DNA of 64,000 bases, from assembly GCF_042649685.1 (NCBI RefSeq), contig NZ_JBHRZT010000073.1:124001-188000 (forward strand), read 5' to 3'. Position 1 is the stretch's first letter. Each line of letters begins with the position of its first letter. Shown piece after piece: positions 34,341-42,510 of the stretch. Position numbers and translations under genes: made by a program. This stretch comes from Bacillus_BA songklensis (GTDB taxonomy: Bacteria; Bacillota; Bacilli; Bacillales; Bacillaceae_H). The notes under the pieces are model-generated. The model was given only the letters and a program-made list of their open reading frames with translations, had not been told where the DNA came from and made no database searches.

Positions 34341-35849
34341 GTGGACATCGAAACGTTATTAAGCTATGAATGGACACTAATGACACCGGAATTCATCATT
34401 TTGGGCATGGCCACCCTATTGTCTCTCCTGGATCTTTTTGCGGGAAAAAAGCTGCAGCACAAAATACTTGGTTATATTGGATTAGCGGGGATTTTAGCGG
34501 CGATTGTATCATTGTTCTTCCTAATCGGGGCCCCATCAGCCAATATTTTAGAGGACACATTTCGTTTAGACGCTTTCGCTAAATTATTTAAGCTTCTGCT
34601 GCTAGTTGGTTCAGCTCTTGTCATGTTCATGGCTGTTCAATATGGGCCGGAAGAAGGGTTAACTTATCGGGGAGAATTTTATTATTTGCTTTTAACGGCG
34701 TTGCTCGGAGCGATGATGATGACCTCAAGCGGTGATCTCATTACGCTCTTTATCGGCCTGGAACTGCTCTCTCTTTCTTCCTATATTCTTGCGGGAATTA
34801 GAAAAGAAAATAAAAAATCCAATGAAGCGGCGATGAAGTATGTCATCAATGGGGGTATTTCCACTGCCTTTATCCTATTTGGAGTCAGTTATGTTTATGG
34901 ATTGACAGGTTCAACGCGCCTATTGGATATCGCGGCCCAATTGAATCAGCTCACAAATCCGCAATATGAATTCTTATTAGCCATCGCTTTCTTTATGATC
35001 TTCATTGGCCTATCATTCAAGCTCGCATCGGTTCCATTCCACATGTGGGCTCCTGATGTATATGAAGGTGCTCCGCTGCCCGTCACCGCCTTTTTAAGCG
35101 TCATTTCAAAGACAGCAGGCTTTGTTATTTTGCTTCGGATTTTCATTACGGTATTTGCTAACGTCCCGGCAAAAGAAGGGGAGACCTCTCTTTGGCTTGT
35201 CATGCAAGACTATATTGCCTTCTTGGCTGCCGCTACAATGATCATCGGAAATGCGATTGCGTTAAAACAACAAAATATAAAAAGGCTGTTTGCATATTCG
35301 AGCATTGCGCATGCCGGTTACATACTTGTCGCATTTACCGTACTATCTCCTTTTGTCCTTGATGCCATATGGTTTTATTTGATGGCCTATTTATTGATGA
35401 ATGTAGGGGCATTTATTGTCATTCAGCTGGTCACGTCCCATACCAAGTCAGAGGATTTGGGAAGTTTTACTGGATTGTACCGTCGTTCTCCATTTTTGGC
35501 GATCGCGATGGGGATTTTTCTGCTATCGCTCGCTGGAATTCCGGGAACAGCAGGTTTTATCGGAAAGCTAAATATTTTCATGGGAGCTCTTGTTACAGAA
35601 CCAGCACACTATATATTAGCGGGTATCATGATTGCTGCGACTGTTGTTTCTTATTATTACTACTTCGGTATCTTTGTCCAAATATTCTTTCGGCCGGCCG
35701 GCCAAACGAGTCACATTGGGATATCTCGCACACTAGTCTTGCCTTTAATTATTTGTGTAACGGGAACGGTCTTACTGGGAATTTTCCCAAACATTGCTTA
35801 TGAGTTTTTCTTTCACTATTTAGGAAACTTTGAAGACTTTTTCTCTTAA
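34341..35849 (+). CDS. nuoN: NADH-quinone oxidoreductase subunit N
   Basis: 502 residues, third antiporter-like subunit. GLELLSLSSYILAGI, FKLASVPFHMWAPDVYEGAPLPVTAFLS and YSSIAHAGYILV. GTG at 34341 is preferred, after GGGGGGTGAT; the GTG at 34332 is inside the nuoM stop region. Last gene of the operon; nuoE, nuoF and nuoG are absent. Confidence 0.95.
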   Translation: MDIETLLSYEWTLMTPEFIILGMATLLSLLDLFAGKKLQHKILGYIGLAGILAAIVSLFFLIGAPSANILEDTFRLDAFAKLFKLLLLVGSALVMFMAVQYGPEEGLTYRGEFYYLLLTALLGAMMMTSSGDLITLFIGLELLSLSSYILAGIRKENKKSNEAAMKYVINGGISTAFILFGVSYVYGLTGSTRLLDIAAQLNQLTNPQYEFLLAIAFFMIFIGLSFKLASVPFHMWAPDVYEGAPLPVTAFLSVISKTAGFVILLRIFITVFANVPAKEGETSLWLVMQDYIAFLAAATMIIGNAIALKQQNIKRLFAYSSIAHAGYILVAFTVLSPFVLDAIWFYLMAYLLMNVGAFIVIQLVTSHTKSEDLGSFTGLYRRSPFLAIAMGIFLLSLAGIPGTAGFIGKLNIFMGALVTEPAHYILAGIMIAATVVSYYYYFGIFVQIFFRPAGQTSHIGISRTLVLPLIICVTGTVLLGIFPNIAYEFFFHYLGNFEDFFS

Positions 35850-35867
35850 GTTCATTTATGTTTTAAT

Positions 35868-35898
35868 AAAAAGAGAGGCGGCAGCCCTCTCTTTTTTG
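35868..35898 (+). terminator. Terminator of the nuo operon
   Basis: AAAAAGAGAGG with CCTCTCTTTTTT. Confidence 0.9.
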
Positions 35899-35967
35899 CG
35901 TAGAGTGTTGATCATGAAAGCGGGGCCTTGCCGCCGGTTAGAAAGGGATAGAAGGAAGGGTAGCGAT

Positions 35968-36204
35968 ATGTTAGCTGGTGTGGGGCAACAAGCGATTATG
36001 ACGCTCTGTTCTCATTTGTTTTTTATTGTGGTGACTTGGTGGGCATTACAGGGGTTTCAAATTGAGAAATTAATGAAGCCAAACCGAGTCATTCAAGCAA
36101 GGCTTCTGCTGATCTTGCTGACAATCACCATCGGCTCGGCCGTGAGTAACTTTTTTCTGGATTATTTATTTTGGTCCCAACGCATTCCGACACTTTTTTC
36201 CTAG
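35968..36204 (+). CDS. ywzB: YwzB-like DUF1146 membrane protein
   Basis: 78 residues with two membrane helices and the family core FFIVVTWWALQGFQIEKL followed by QARLLLILLTITIGSAVSNFFLDYL. Matches B. subtilis YwzB in length and order (before ywmB). Function unknown. ATG at 35968 after GGAAGGG. Confidence 0.88.
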   Translation: MLAGVGQQAIMTLCSHLFFIVVTWWALQGFQIEKLMKPNRVIQARLLLILLTITIGSAVSNFFLDYLFWSQRIPTLFS

Positions 36205-36226
36205 GTGCGTAATGACGTATAGATGA

Positions 36227-36274
36227 AGAGGCTGGCTGAACAAGATGGTAAAACTCCTTGTTCAGCCAGCCTCT
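36227..36274. terminator. Long hairpin after ywzB
   Basis: AGAGGCTGGCTGAACAAG with its exact 18-base complement and a 12-nt loop. No T tract, so the terminator role is likely but not certain. Confidence 0.55.
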
Positions 36275-36379
36275 GTTATGCTCCTTCTTCTTTCACGCTT
36301 GTCATATTGTGGCGAGTTTTTTTATGTATGTCCTTATCCATTCCGGAAAAAATGATGGATAAGGAGAGGGAGTGACGGA

Positions 36380-37129
36380 ATGAGTAAAAAAATTAGTGTC
36401 TTTTTGGCTATTTTCTTTCTTGCTTTCTTCATTTATTATGGAAATTATGTGACTGTGGCAACAAAGGAAGAACCAGCACTGCCGCAAATAATAAATATAT
36501 TAAAGGATCAGCCTGTCCAAATAAACGAGTGGTCTTTATATGCTCGTGAAGCTCTTTCGACAATAAAAGACAAAAAAAGCTTTGAAGCCAAATTTCTTGA
36601 GCTGAAAGAGACATTTCCAAGTTTCGATTGGGAAATAAAAGGGGAAAGAGAAACGTGGAGAGCGACCGGTACCTCACAGCATCAAGATTCTTCCTTGAAA
36701 GAAGAAATTGAATTAGTTTGGACCCTCAAAAATGAGAGAGCTTATACGTATTTGCTATATAGTGTAAAAGGGGATAAGTGGGAAGACAAGCAGGCACATG
36801 AATATGTGGAGACTTACGACAAGCATTATCACAAACTTTTCACATTTAATCCCATAATTTTCTCTTGTGTGAAAGGACAATTCAATGATAAGATTGAAAG
36901 TGTTTTGTCACTAAAGGTCCGACAACTATTGGATGAGTTTCAGGCTGTACCGACAGAGTCTTTGATAGAAGAGTCATTTGTTTCGGTGTCAGCATATACT
37001 GAAATGTGGAAAGAAGCTCTTCCAACCCGACAACATAGAATGAATCTGCAAATAGGATTGCGAGAGACTGGAATGGGCGGTAAGACGACCTTTGTCGTTG
37101 GCACACCTATTATCACGTCTGAATATTAA
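36380..37129 (+). CDS. ywmB: YwmB family protein (TATA-box-binding-like fold)
   Basis: 249 residues, N-terminal membrane anchor or signal (ISVFLAIFFLAFFIYYG), then the YwmB/DUF1779 domain. B. subtilis YwmB has similar length and sits just before murAA; role unknown, probably at the cell surface. The gene's ribosome-binding site AAGGAG adjoins a hairpin (CTTATCCAT...ATGGATAAG, 36333-36363). Confidence 0.88.
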   Translation: MSKKISVFLAIFFLAFFIYYGNYVTVATKEEPALPQIINILKDQPVQINEWSLYAREALSTIKDKKSFEAKFLELKETFPSFDWEIKGERETWRATGTSQHQDSSLKEEIELVWTLKNERAYTYLLYSVKGDKWEDKQAHEYVETYDKHYHKLFTFNPIIFSCVKGQFNDKIESVLSLKVRQLLDEFQAVPTESLIEESFVSVSAYTEMWKEALPTRQHRMNLQIGLRETGMGGKTTFVVGTPIITSEY

Positions 37130-37160
37130 TATAGAGAAAATGGACGCGGAGGGGAATACC

Positions 37161-38468
37161 TTGGAAAAAATCATCGTCCGCGGCGGAAAAAGGTTGAACG
37201 GCACTGTAAAAGTTGAAGGTGCAAAAAATGCTGTTTTGCCTATTATCGCTGCAACCTTATTAGCTAGTGATGGAAAAGTTGTTCTAAATGATGTACCTGC
37301 TCTCTCCGATGTATTTACGATTGGTGAGGTATTACGTTACCTTAACGCGGAGGTCAAATTTGAGCAAAATCGTGTTATTGTAGATGCATCTCGAGAGTTA
37401 AAAACAGATGCACCTTTTGAATATGTTCGAAAAATGCGCGCATCTGTACTCGTTATGGGTTCACTATTAGCTCGCACAGGTAAGGCTCGTGTAGCATTGC
37501 CTGGAGGTTGTGCAATTGGTTCACGACCAATCGATCAGCATTTAAAAGGCTTTGAAGCAATGGGTGCAAAAGTAAAAGTAGGAAATGGCTTTATCGATGC
37601 GAAGGTAGACGGCAAATTACACGGAGCAAAAATTTACTTAGACTTCCCAAGTGTTGGAGCAACAGAAAACATTATGATGGCAGCAACACTTGCTGAAGGA
37701 ACAACCATTGTCGAAAACGTAGCAAAAGAGCCGGAAATCGTAGATTTAGCGAACTTCTTAAATGCGATGGGGGCTAAAGTACGTGGTGCTGGTACAGGCA
37801 CAATCCGTATAGAAGGTGTTTCTAAATTATACGGTGCTACACATCACATTATTCCTGACCGCATTGAAGCTGGGACCTTTATGGTAGCAGCTGCTATCAC
37901 GGGCGGAAATGTATTGGTAAAAGGTGCAGTAGCAGAGCACTTAAGCTCACTTATTGCTAAAATGAAAGAAATGGGTGTAACTGTGATTGAAGAGGCAGAT
38001 GGATTGCGTGTCATCGGTCCTGAATCTTTAAAAGCAGTAGATATCAAAACGATGCCTCACCCTGGTTTCCCTACGGATATGCAATCTCAAATGATGTCCT
38101 TATTATTAGCAGCGAACGGCACAAGCATGATTACAGAAACGGTTTTTGAAAATCGTTTTATGCATGTAGAAGAGTTTCGCCGTATGAATGCAGACATTAA
38201 AATCGAGGGACGTTCTGTTATTATTAATGGTCCAAGCAAACTTCAAGGGGCCGAAGTAGCAGCAACAGATTTACGTGCAGCGGCAGCTCTTATCTTAGCA
38301 GGGCTTGTGGCGGATGGATATACTCGTGTAACGGAGCTTAAGCATCTAGACCGCGGCTACGTGAATTTCCATGAAAAGTTGGCGGCATTAGGTGCTGACA
38401 TTGAACGAGTCAATGACAAAGTCCAACAAACAGAAAACATTCAACAAGTATCAGATATAAACGTATAA
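37161..38468 (+). CDS. murA: UDP-N-acetylglucosamine 1-carboxyvinyltransferase
   Basis: First committed step of peptidoglycan synthesis: adds enolpyruvate from PEP to UDP-GlcNAc. 435 residues, MurAA type. Active-site C117 in LPGGCAIGSRP (the fosfomycin target), KNAVLPIIAAT at the N-terminus and DLRAAAALILAGL near the end. TTG start at 37161, after GGAGGGG, gives MEKIIVRGGKRL as in B. subtilis. Confidence 0.97.
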   Translation: MEKIIVRGGKRLNGTVKVEGAKNAVLPIIAATLLASDGKVVLNDVPALSDVFTIGEVLRYLNAEVKFEQNRVIVDASRELKTDAPFEYVRKMRASVLVMGSLLARTGKARVALPGGCAIGSRPIDQHLKGFEAMGAKVKVGNGFIDAKVDGKLHGAKIYLDFPSVGATENIMMAATLAEGTTIVENVAKEPEIVDLANFLNAMGAKVRGAGTGTIRIEGVSKLYGATHHIIPDRIEAGTFMVAAAITGGNVLVKGAVAEHLSSLIAKMKEMGVTVIEEADGLRVIGPESLKAVDIKTMPHPGFPTDMQSQMMSLLLAANGTSMITETVFENRFMHVEEFRRMNADIKIEGRSVIINGPSKLQGAEVAATDLRAAAALILAGLVADGYTRVTELKHLDRGYVNFHEKLAALGADIERVNDKVQQTENIQQVSDINV

Positions 38469-38500
38469 TAAAAAGGGGCCGATCAATCGGCTCCTTTTTT
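38469..38500 (+). terminator. Terminator of murA
   Basis: AAAAGGGGCCGA with TCGGCTCCTTTTTT. Confidence 0.92.
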
Positions 38501-38527
38501 CGTTCTCTAGTTTCTCTTGGTTTTGAC

Positions 38528-38632
38528 GAAATGGACCGTTTCCCTAAATCTTCGGTTTTATTCTAATTCACATAGAGGCCCATTTCATGAGGTTTTGCCA
38601 ATGGAAGAACGGTCCCATTGGCAAAACCTCAT
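38528..38632. repeat. Intergenic repeat family 2, copy c
   Basis: Outer stem GAAATGGACC (38528-38537) with GGCCCATTTC (38577-38586), then a perfect 18-bp hairpin (38587-38604 with 38615-38632; arm ATGAGGTTTTGCCAATGG). Same spacing as copy a at 5478, different hairpin sequence. Confidence 0.7.
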
Positions 38633-38633
38633 G

Positions 38634-38662
38634 TCATAAAAGGTTGTCCACCTCCATATGTA
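38634..38662 (+). promoter_or_regulatory. Candidate SigE promoter of spoIID
   Basis: TCATAAAA, 13 bp, CATATGTA, resembling the mother-cell SigE pattern (ATA near -35, CATAnnnT near -10). Known SigE control of spoIID and the position 50 nt before the start support it; the match is moderate. Confidence 0.4.
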
Positions 38663-38711
38663 TGAATATGAGGATGTTCCTCAAATTGTATAGATGGAGG
38701 ATCGATTGTTG

Positions 38712-39731
38712 ATGAAACATGTAAAACCAATTGTCGTGCTAGTGTCATCATTATTTGTCATGATCTTATTAATCCCAACATTATTAGTCATTCCGTTTGC
38801 AGATAAGACGAGTGGACAATTAGGTGAGGAACTTCGAACAGCCGAAGCAAAAACGGAGGCTCCTTCAGGTCCCACCGTAGAGGTAGCCGTTTACCGAACG
38901 AAAACGAAGCAAATTGAGAAAGTTCCGCTCGAAGATTATGTGTTGGGGGTAGTAGCGGCAGAAATGCCGGCAGAATTTGAGCTGGAAGCGCTAAAAGCGC
39001 AAAGTTTAGCTGCCCGCACTTATATCGTTAAGCAGTTGCTCAGTAACAGTGATCCATCTGTCCCAAAAGGAGCAAACGTAACAGATACTGTTCTTCATCA
39101 AGTTTATTACAATGAAGAAGATTTGAAGAAAGTATGGGGACGTGATTATGAGTGGAAAATAGAAAAAGTGAGAAAAGCCGTTTCTGAAACAAACGGAAAG
39201 ATTTTGACATATGAAAATACACCGATTACGGCTGCCTTTTTTTCAACAAGTAACGGATATACCGAGAACTCAGAAGCATACTGGCCTAACTCAGTGCCTT
39301 ATTTGAAAAGTGTAGCAAGCCCATGGGATAAACAATCACCCAAGTATTTCGATCAAATGGTCATAGATGTCCATGATTTTGAGAAGAAGTTAGGGGTTCG
39401 GTTATCGGGGAATGGTACATTAGGCAAGGTTGTTGCACGCACTCCCGGGAAGCGTATAGAATTGGTTTCCATTAACGGAAAAGAGCTATCAGGAAAAGAA
39501 ATAAGAGAAAAGCTTGACTTGCGTTCTACTGATTTTACTTGGGAGAGAAAAGGGAGCCAGATTATCATCACCACAAAAGGGTACGGACACGGTATTGGAA
39601 TGAGTCAATATGGAGCGAATGGTATGGCGACGGAAGGGAAGAATTATCAGGATATTGTTACTTATTATTATCAGGGTGCTACCGTTTCCTCATATGATCC
39701 ATTTTTATCAAAACTGACGGCTAAAAAATAG
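38712..39731 (+). CDS. spoIID: Stage II sporulation protein D, peptidoglycan lytic transglycosylase
   Basis: Mother-cell enzyme that cleaves glycan strands during engulfment with SpoIIP and SpoIIM. 339 residues: N-terminal membrane helix (7-30), SpoIID domain with the catalytic Glu equivalent E84 in VVAAEMPAEFELEALKAQSLAARTY, and C-terminal GYGHGIGMSQYGANGMA. ATG at 38712, 11 nt after GATGGAGG, gives the family N-terminus. Confidence 0.95.
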   Translation: MKHVKPIVVLVSSLFVMILLIPTLLVIPFADKTSGQLGEELRTAEAKTEAPSGPTVEVAVYRTKTKQIEKVPLEDYVLGVVAAEMPAEFELEALKAQSLAARTYIVKQLLSNSDPSVPKGANVTDTVLHQVYYNEEDLKKVWGRDYEWKIEKVRKAVSETNGKILTYENTPITAAFFSTSNGYTENSEAYWPNSVPYLKSVASPWDKQSPKYFDQMVIDVHDFEKKLGVRLSGNGTLGKVVARTPGKRIELVSINGKELSGKEIREKLDLRSTDFTWERKGSQIIITTKGYGHGIGMSQYGANGMATEGKNYQDIVTYYYQGATVSSYDPFLSKLTAKK

Positions 39732-39741
39732 CGGTCATATA

Positions 39742-39788
39742 AAGGAAACTTCCATCAGTGGAGGTCTTACTGCCTGCTAATGCGGGAT
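39742..39788. repeat. Partial copy of intergenic repeat family 3
   Basis: GGAAACTTCCATCAGTGGAG is the left arm of the family-3 element seen at 42218 and 42355; the second half is replaced by the spoIID terminator. Confidence 0.5.
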
Positions 39789-39840
39789 AAAAACCACCTT
39801 CCTCTAAGGGTTGTAATCGATGAGGAAGGTGGTTTTTTTA
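39789..39840 (+). terminator. Terminator of spoIID
   Basis: AAAACCACCTTCCTC with GAGGAAGGTGGTTTT and seven T's; loop about 18 nt. Nothing else notable up to the spoIIQ promoter. Confidence 0.9.
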
Positions 39841-40031
39841 GTATTCAAACATGGCTCTTCTAACATACAAGTATCGGTGTCAGCTCTGATCAGTTAGACC
39901 CATCCTGTAATTGAAGGCTTTCATTAGTAGGTTGACCTTATTTTTTCCTTTTATGTATAGGCTTTTTTTAAATCGGGTACATAGATTTTTTGGTTTTGTC
40001 GAAAAATAATCTAAAAAATTTTTTTCTTTGT

Positions 40032-40060
40032 GTATATATCCTCGCATTTCTGTTCAGAAT
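40032..40060 (+). promoter_or_regulatory. SigF promoter of spoIIQ
   Basis: GTATA, 15 bp, GTTCAGAAT; a good forespore SigF match 20 nt before the start codon. spoIIQ is a classic SigF gene. Confidence 0.65.
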
Positions 40061-40079
40061 GGTTGCTGAGGTGATAATC

Positions 40080-41075
40080 ATGAGAGAGGAAGAAAAGAAA
40101 CGTATTTCTCAACCAACAGCAATTCAAAAATTTTTCAGAAAGCGCTGGGTATTTCCTGCAATTTATCTTATTAGTGCAGCGCTTATCTTAACAGCTGTTC
40201 TTTGGTTCCAAGCTAACGGCGACAAGAATGGAAAAAATGGAACAGATGAATTATCGGAAGGTACAGCATACAACGGAGAAGAACCAGCAGTTGAAGTGAA
40301 CAAACAATTAGAGCATTTGGAAATGCCGGTACAGGATTCTGAGTCTGTTGTTGTACAAACCAAGTATTACGATGACAAAGCATCAAAAGAGGATCAGGAA
40401 GCCGCATTAGTTTTTTATAATAATACGTACCATCCAAACACAGGGATTGACCTTGTGATGAAGGACGGAAAGTCTTTTGATGTAGTAGCGGCAGCCAGCG
40501 GTACTGTTACAAAAGCTGAAAAAGATCCAATTCTTGGCTATGTCGTTGAAGTAGATCACCAAGACGGCATTGTGACTCACTATCAATCATTGGCGAATGT
40601 GGAAGTTGAAGCTGGTGATACAGTGAAACAAGGTGAAGTGATCGCAAAATCAGGCCAGAGCTTATTTAATAAAGAAGCTAAAACCCACGTACACTTTGAA
40701 GTTCGTAAAGACGGCCAACCTTTAAATCCAAATGATTTTATTGGTAAACCTTTAACGGCTATCAAAGAACAAAAAGCAAGTGATTCAACTGAATCAACAG
40801 AACCAACTGAATCAACAGAACCAACTGAATCAACAGAACCAACTGAATCAGCAGAACCAACTGAATCAACTTCAACGGAATCAAGCGAGCCAAGTGAATC
40901 TACTACAAATACAGAAGAACAAAACAACAAAAACGCATCTGAAAATGCTGAACAACCATCTACAGATAATGAAGACAAAAAATCTGAAGAAGATAGCAAA
41001 AATGTAGATCAAGAGAAGAAAGAAGAAGGAACTAAACCTTCGTCTGATGCTTCAGATACGAATACAAACGCATAA
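40080..41075 (+). CDS. spoIIQ: SpoIIQ, forespore LytM-domain protein
   Basis: Forespore membrane protein that pairs with SpoIIIAH across the septum and supports engulfment. 331 residues: membrane helix (24-43, WVFPAIYLISAALILTAVLW), degenerate LytM/M23 domain (about 105-220), and a long Ser/Thr/Glu/Pro tail. In the first zinc motif the His position is Asn (N120 in PNTGID, with D124 kept); the second motif THVHF is intact (H203, H205). B. subtilis also lacks that His, so it is probably inactive. Tail has hexapeptide repeats STEPTE from an 18-bp DNA repeat. ATG at 40080 after GAGGTGAT. Confidence 0.95.
   Translation: MREEEKKRISQPTAIQKFFRKRWVFPAIYLISAALILTAVLWFQANGDKNGKNGTDELSEGTAYNGEEPAVEVNKQLEHLEMPVQDSESVVVQTKYYDDKASKEDQEAALVFYNNTYHPNTGIDLVMKDGKSFDVVAAASGTVTKAEKDPILGYVVEVDHQDGIVTHYQSLANVEVEAGDTVKQGEVIAKSGQSLFNKEAKTHVHFEVRKDGQPLNPNDFIGKPLTAIKEQKASDSTESTEPTESTEPTESTEPTESAEPTESTSTESSEPSESTTNTEEQNNKNASENAEQPSTDNEDKKSEEDSKNVDQEKKEEGTKPSSDASDTNTNA
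40786..40876 (+). repeat. 18-bp tandem repeat in spoIIQ tail
   Basis: Nearly identical units of caactgaatcaacagaac, about four and a half copies, encode the hexapeptide STEPTE. Such arrays change length by slippage. Confidence 0.8.
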
Positions 41076-41098
41076 TCTGTAAATCCGCATAACCAAAA

Positions 41099-41135
41099 GG
41101 ACATGGATGCTTTTTATCCATGTCCGTTTAATTAT
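41099..41135 (+). terminator. Terminator of spoIIQ
   Basis: GGACATGGAT with ATCCATGTCC, then GTTTAATT. Confidence 0.78.
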
Positions 41136-41169
41136 GTCGACTTTTATAAATAACACCAGTGGAGGAAAA

Positions 41170-41307
41170 ATGTCTCCCGGGTGCTATGGTTGTTCGACAA
41201 ACTGGTGGAAACAAGACAAATTTCTTGAGAAATGGCAAATTCCATTATGGTTTTACAAACAAAAAAATAAAGTTAAAAAAAGTCAGATTTCCATACTTTT
41301 TAGGTGA
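41170..41307 (+). CDS. Possible 45-residue Trp/Lys-rich peptide with a CxxC
   Basis: ATG after TGGAGG, coding MSPGCYGCSTNWWKQ..., five Trp in the first 30 residues and a basic C-terminus. It lies between the spoIIQ terminator and spoIIID. Against coding: the start region also resembles a degraded family-3 repeat (CAGTGGAG ... ATGGTTGTT). I recognise no homologue. The remaining 230 nt up to spoIIID hold no clear promoter. Confidence 0.35.
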   Translation: MSPGCYGCSTNWWKQDKFLEKWQIPLWFYKQKNKVKKSQISILFR

Positions 41308-41542
41308 AGAACATAATATTTTTTAAAAAATCTGATAAATTCCTTGTCCGCCTTGAGTTTTGTAGCATATATCTTCACCCAAGCTAATAAAATGTTACAA
41401 ACCTAACAAAGAGAGTGTATGAGGTGAGGAATCGTGACGGCCTTCGAAGGTTTGATAAAACAATGACAAACACTTCTTCGTTGTGTGGAAAAGCGACTCT
41501 CATTTCACGCCTCTCACATCCAATTTGGGGAGGGCGAGTGGT

Positions 41543-41815
41543 GTGCACGATTACATCAAAGAGAGAACTATCAAGATTGGAAAGTATATCGTAGAGACGA
41601 AAAAAACCGTTCGTGTCATTGCGAAGGAATTTGGTGTCTCTAAAAGTACAGTCCATAAAGATTTAACAGAAAGACTCCCGGAAATCAATCCTGAACTAGC
41701 AAATGAAGTAAAAGAGATTCTTGATTATCATAAATCCATCAGACATCTTCGCGGAGGGGAAGCGACAAAATTAAAATATAAAAAGGAGGAGTTACAGGAG
41801 GAACCAGTCCAGTAA
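41543..41815 (+). CDS. spoIIID: Sporulation transcription factor SpoIIID
   Basis: Mother-cell DNA-binding protein that switches the SigE regulon toward SigK. 90 residues, nearly identical to B. subtilis SpoIIID, with the helix-turn-helix VRVIAKEFGVSKSTVHKDL and basic C-terminal HLRGGEATKLKYKKEE. GTG start at 41543, 8 nt after GGGGAGGG. Confidence 0.96.
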   Translation: MHDYIKERTIKIGKYIVETKKTVRVIAKEFGVSKSTVHKDLTERLPEINPELANEVKEILDYHKSIRHLRGGEATKLKYKKEELQEEPVQ

Positions 41816-41829
41816 ATAAAAAAGTACCG

Positions 41830-41890
41830 GAACGGACAATGGATTCTAGGATGCGCAATGAAAAAGCCTAGAACCCCTTGTCCGTTTTAA
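41830..41890 (+). terminator. Terminator of spoIIID
   Basis: AACGGACAA with TTGTCCGTT outside and TTCTAGG with CCTAGAA inside, followed by TTAATT. Confidence 0.75.
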
Positions 41891-42015
41891 TTATATTAAA
41901 GAAGCCGGCTCAAAATTCTCTAATTTCATTTTATAACCATTTTAAAATAAATCTGCATGATAAGTTAATTTATGATAAAATATTAAATTAGGTAAAAAAG
42001 CATGGAAATCATATC

Positions 42016-42217
42016 AAGTGAAACTTCCATCAAGGAATGCTTCGATGCACAGCATGTGCTGGCAAAGACTTGTGAAATACATGAACGTACAAACAAAGGC
42101 GCCATACTCCTAGTCTTGGTTCCTTGACTGATGGTTAGTTAAACGAAGTAGGTTCTTTGGAGGGGTTCATTCTGCTTAAGGGATGGATAATTTTACCGTC
42201 CAATAGAGCAAAATAGT
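42016..42217. repeat. Intergenic repeat family 3, copy 1 upstream of mbl (long loop)
   Basis: AACTTCCATCAAGGAA pairs with TTCCTTGACTGATGGTTAG-type sequence around an insertion of about 95 nt, then the second hairpin region ending ccgtccaatagagcaaaa. Confidence 0.55.
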
Positions 42218-42354
42218 ATGGAACTTCCATCAGTGGAGTTGGTCTCCGGTCTCCCTGATGGTTGTTTCTATGGGCGATTATCCTGCTTAGAGAAGCGCGG
42301 CGGTTATCCTTGCTCAGAAAATGGAGGATTTTACCGCCCGTTAGAACGGGATTG
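42218..42354. repeat. Intergenic repeat family 3, copy 2 upstream of mbl
   Basis: Hairpin 1: AACTTCCATCAGTGGAG ... CTGATGGTTGTT. Then a second structured part with CTTAGAGAAGCG and ACCGCCCGTTAGAACGGGA. Confidence 0.65.
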
Positions 42355-42476
42355 AGTGAAACTTCCATCAGGGGGAGTTCGTCATCCCCGTGATGGTTAG
42401 TGGAACTAATTGAGTTCGTTAGAACGGTTATGCTCACTTAGGGAAGTGAATGTTCTATCGCTCATTAGAACGGGAC
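42355..42476. repeat. Intergenic repeat family 3, copy 3, adjoining the mbl ribosome-binding site
   Basis: AAACTTCCATCAGGGGGAG ... CCCCGTGATGGTTAG, then CTTAGGGAAGTGAATGTTC and ATCGCTCATTAGAACGGGA. It ends 18 nt before the mbl Shine-Dalgarno. Similar repeats are, from memory, common upstream of genes in Bacillus genomes; the family name is not verified. Confidence 0.65.
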
Positions 42477-42510
42477 AAAGACTCGTTTGACGGAAGGAGG
42501 ATATATGATT

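Noticed and set aside
41300..41540. SigE promoter for spoIIID at CATATATC (about 41369)
   Set aside because: No acceptable -35 at 13-15 bp upstream.
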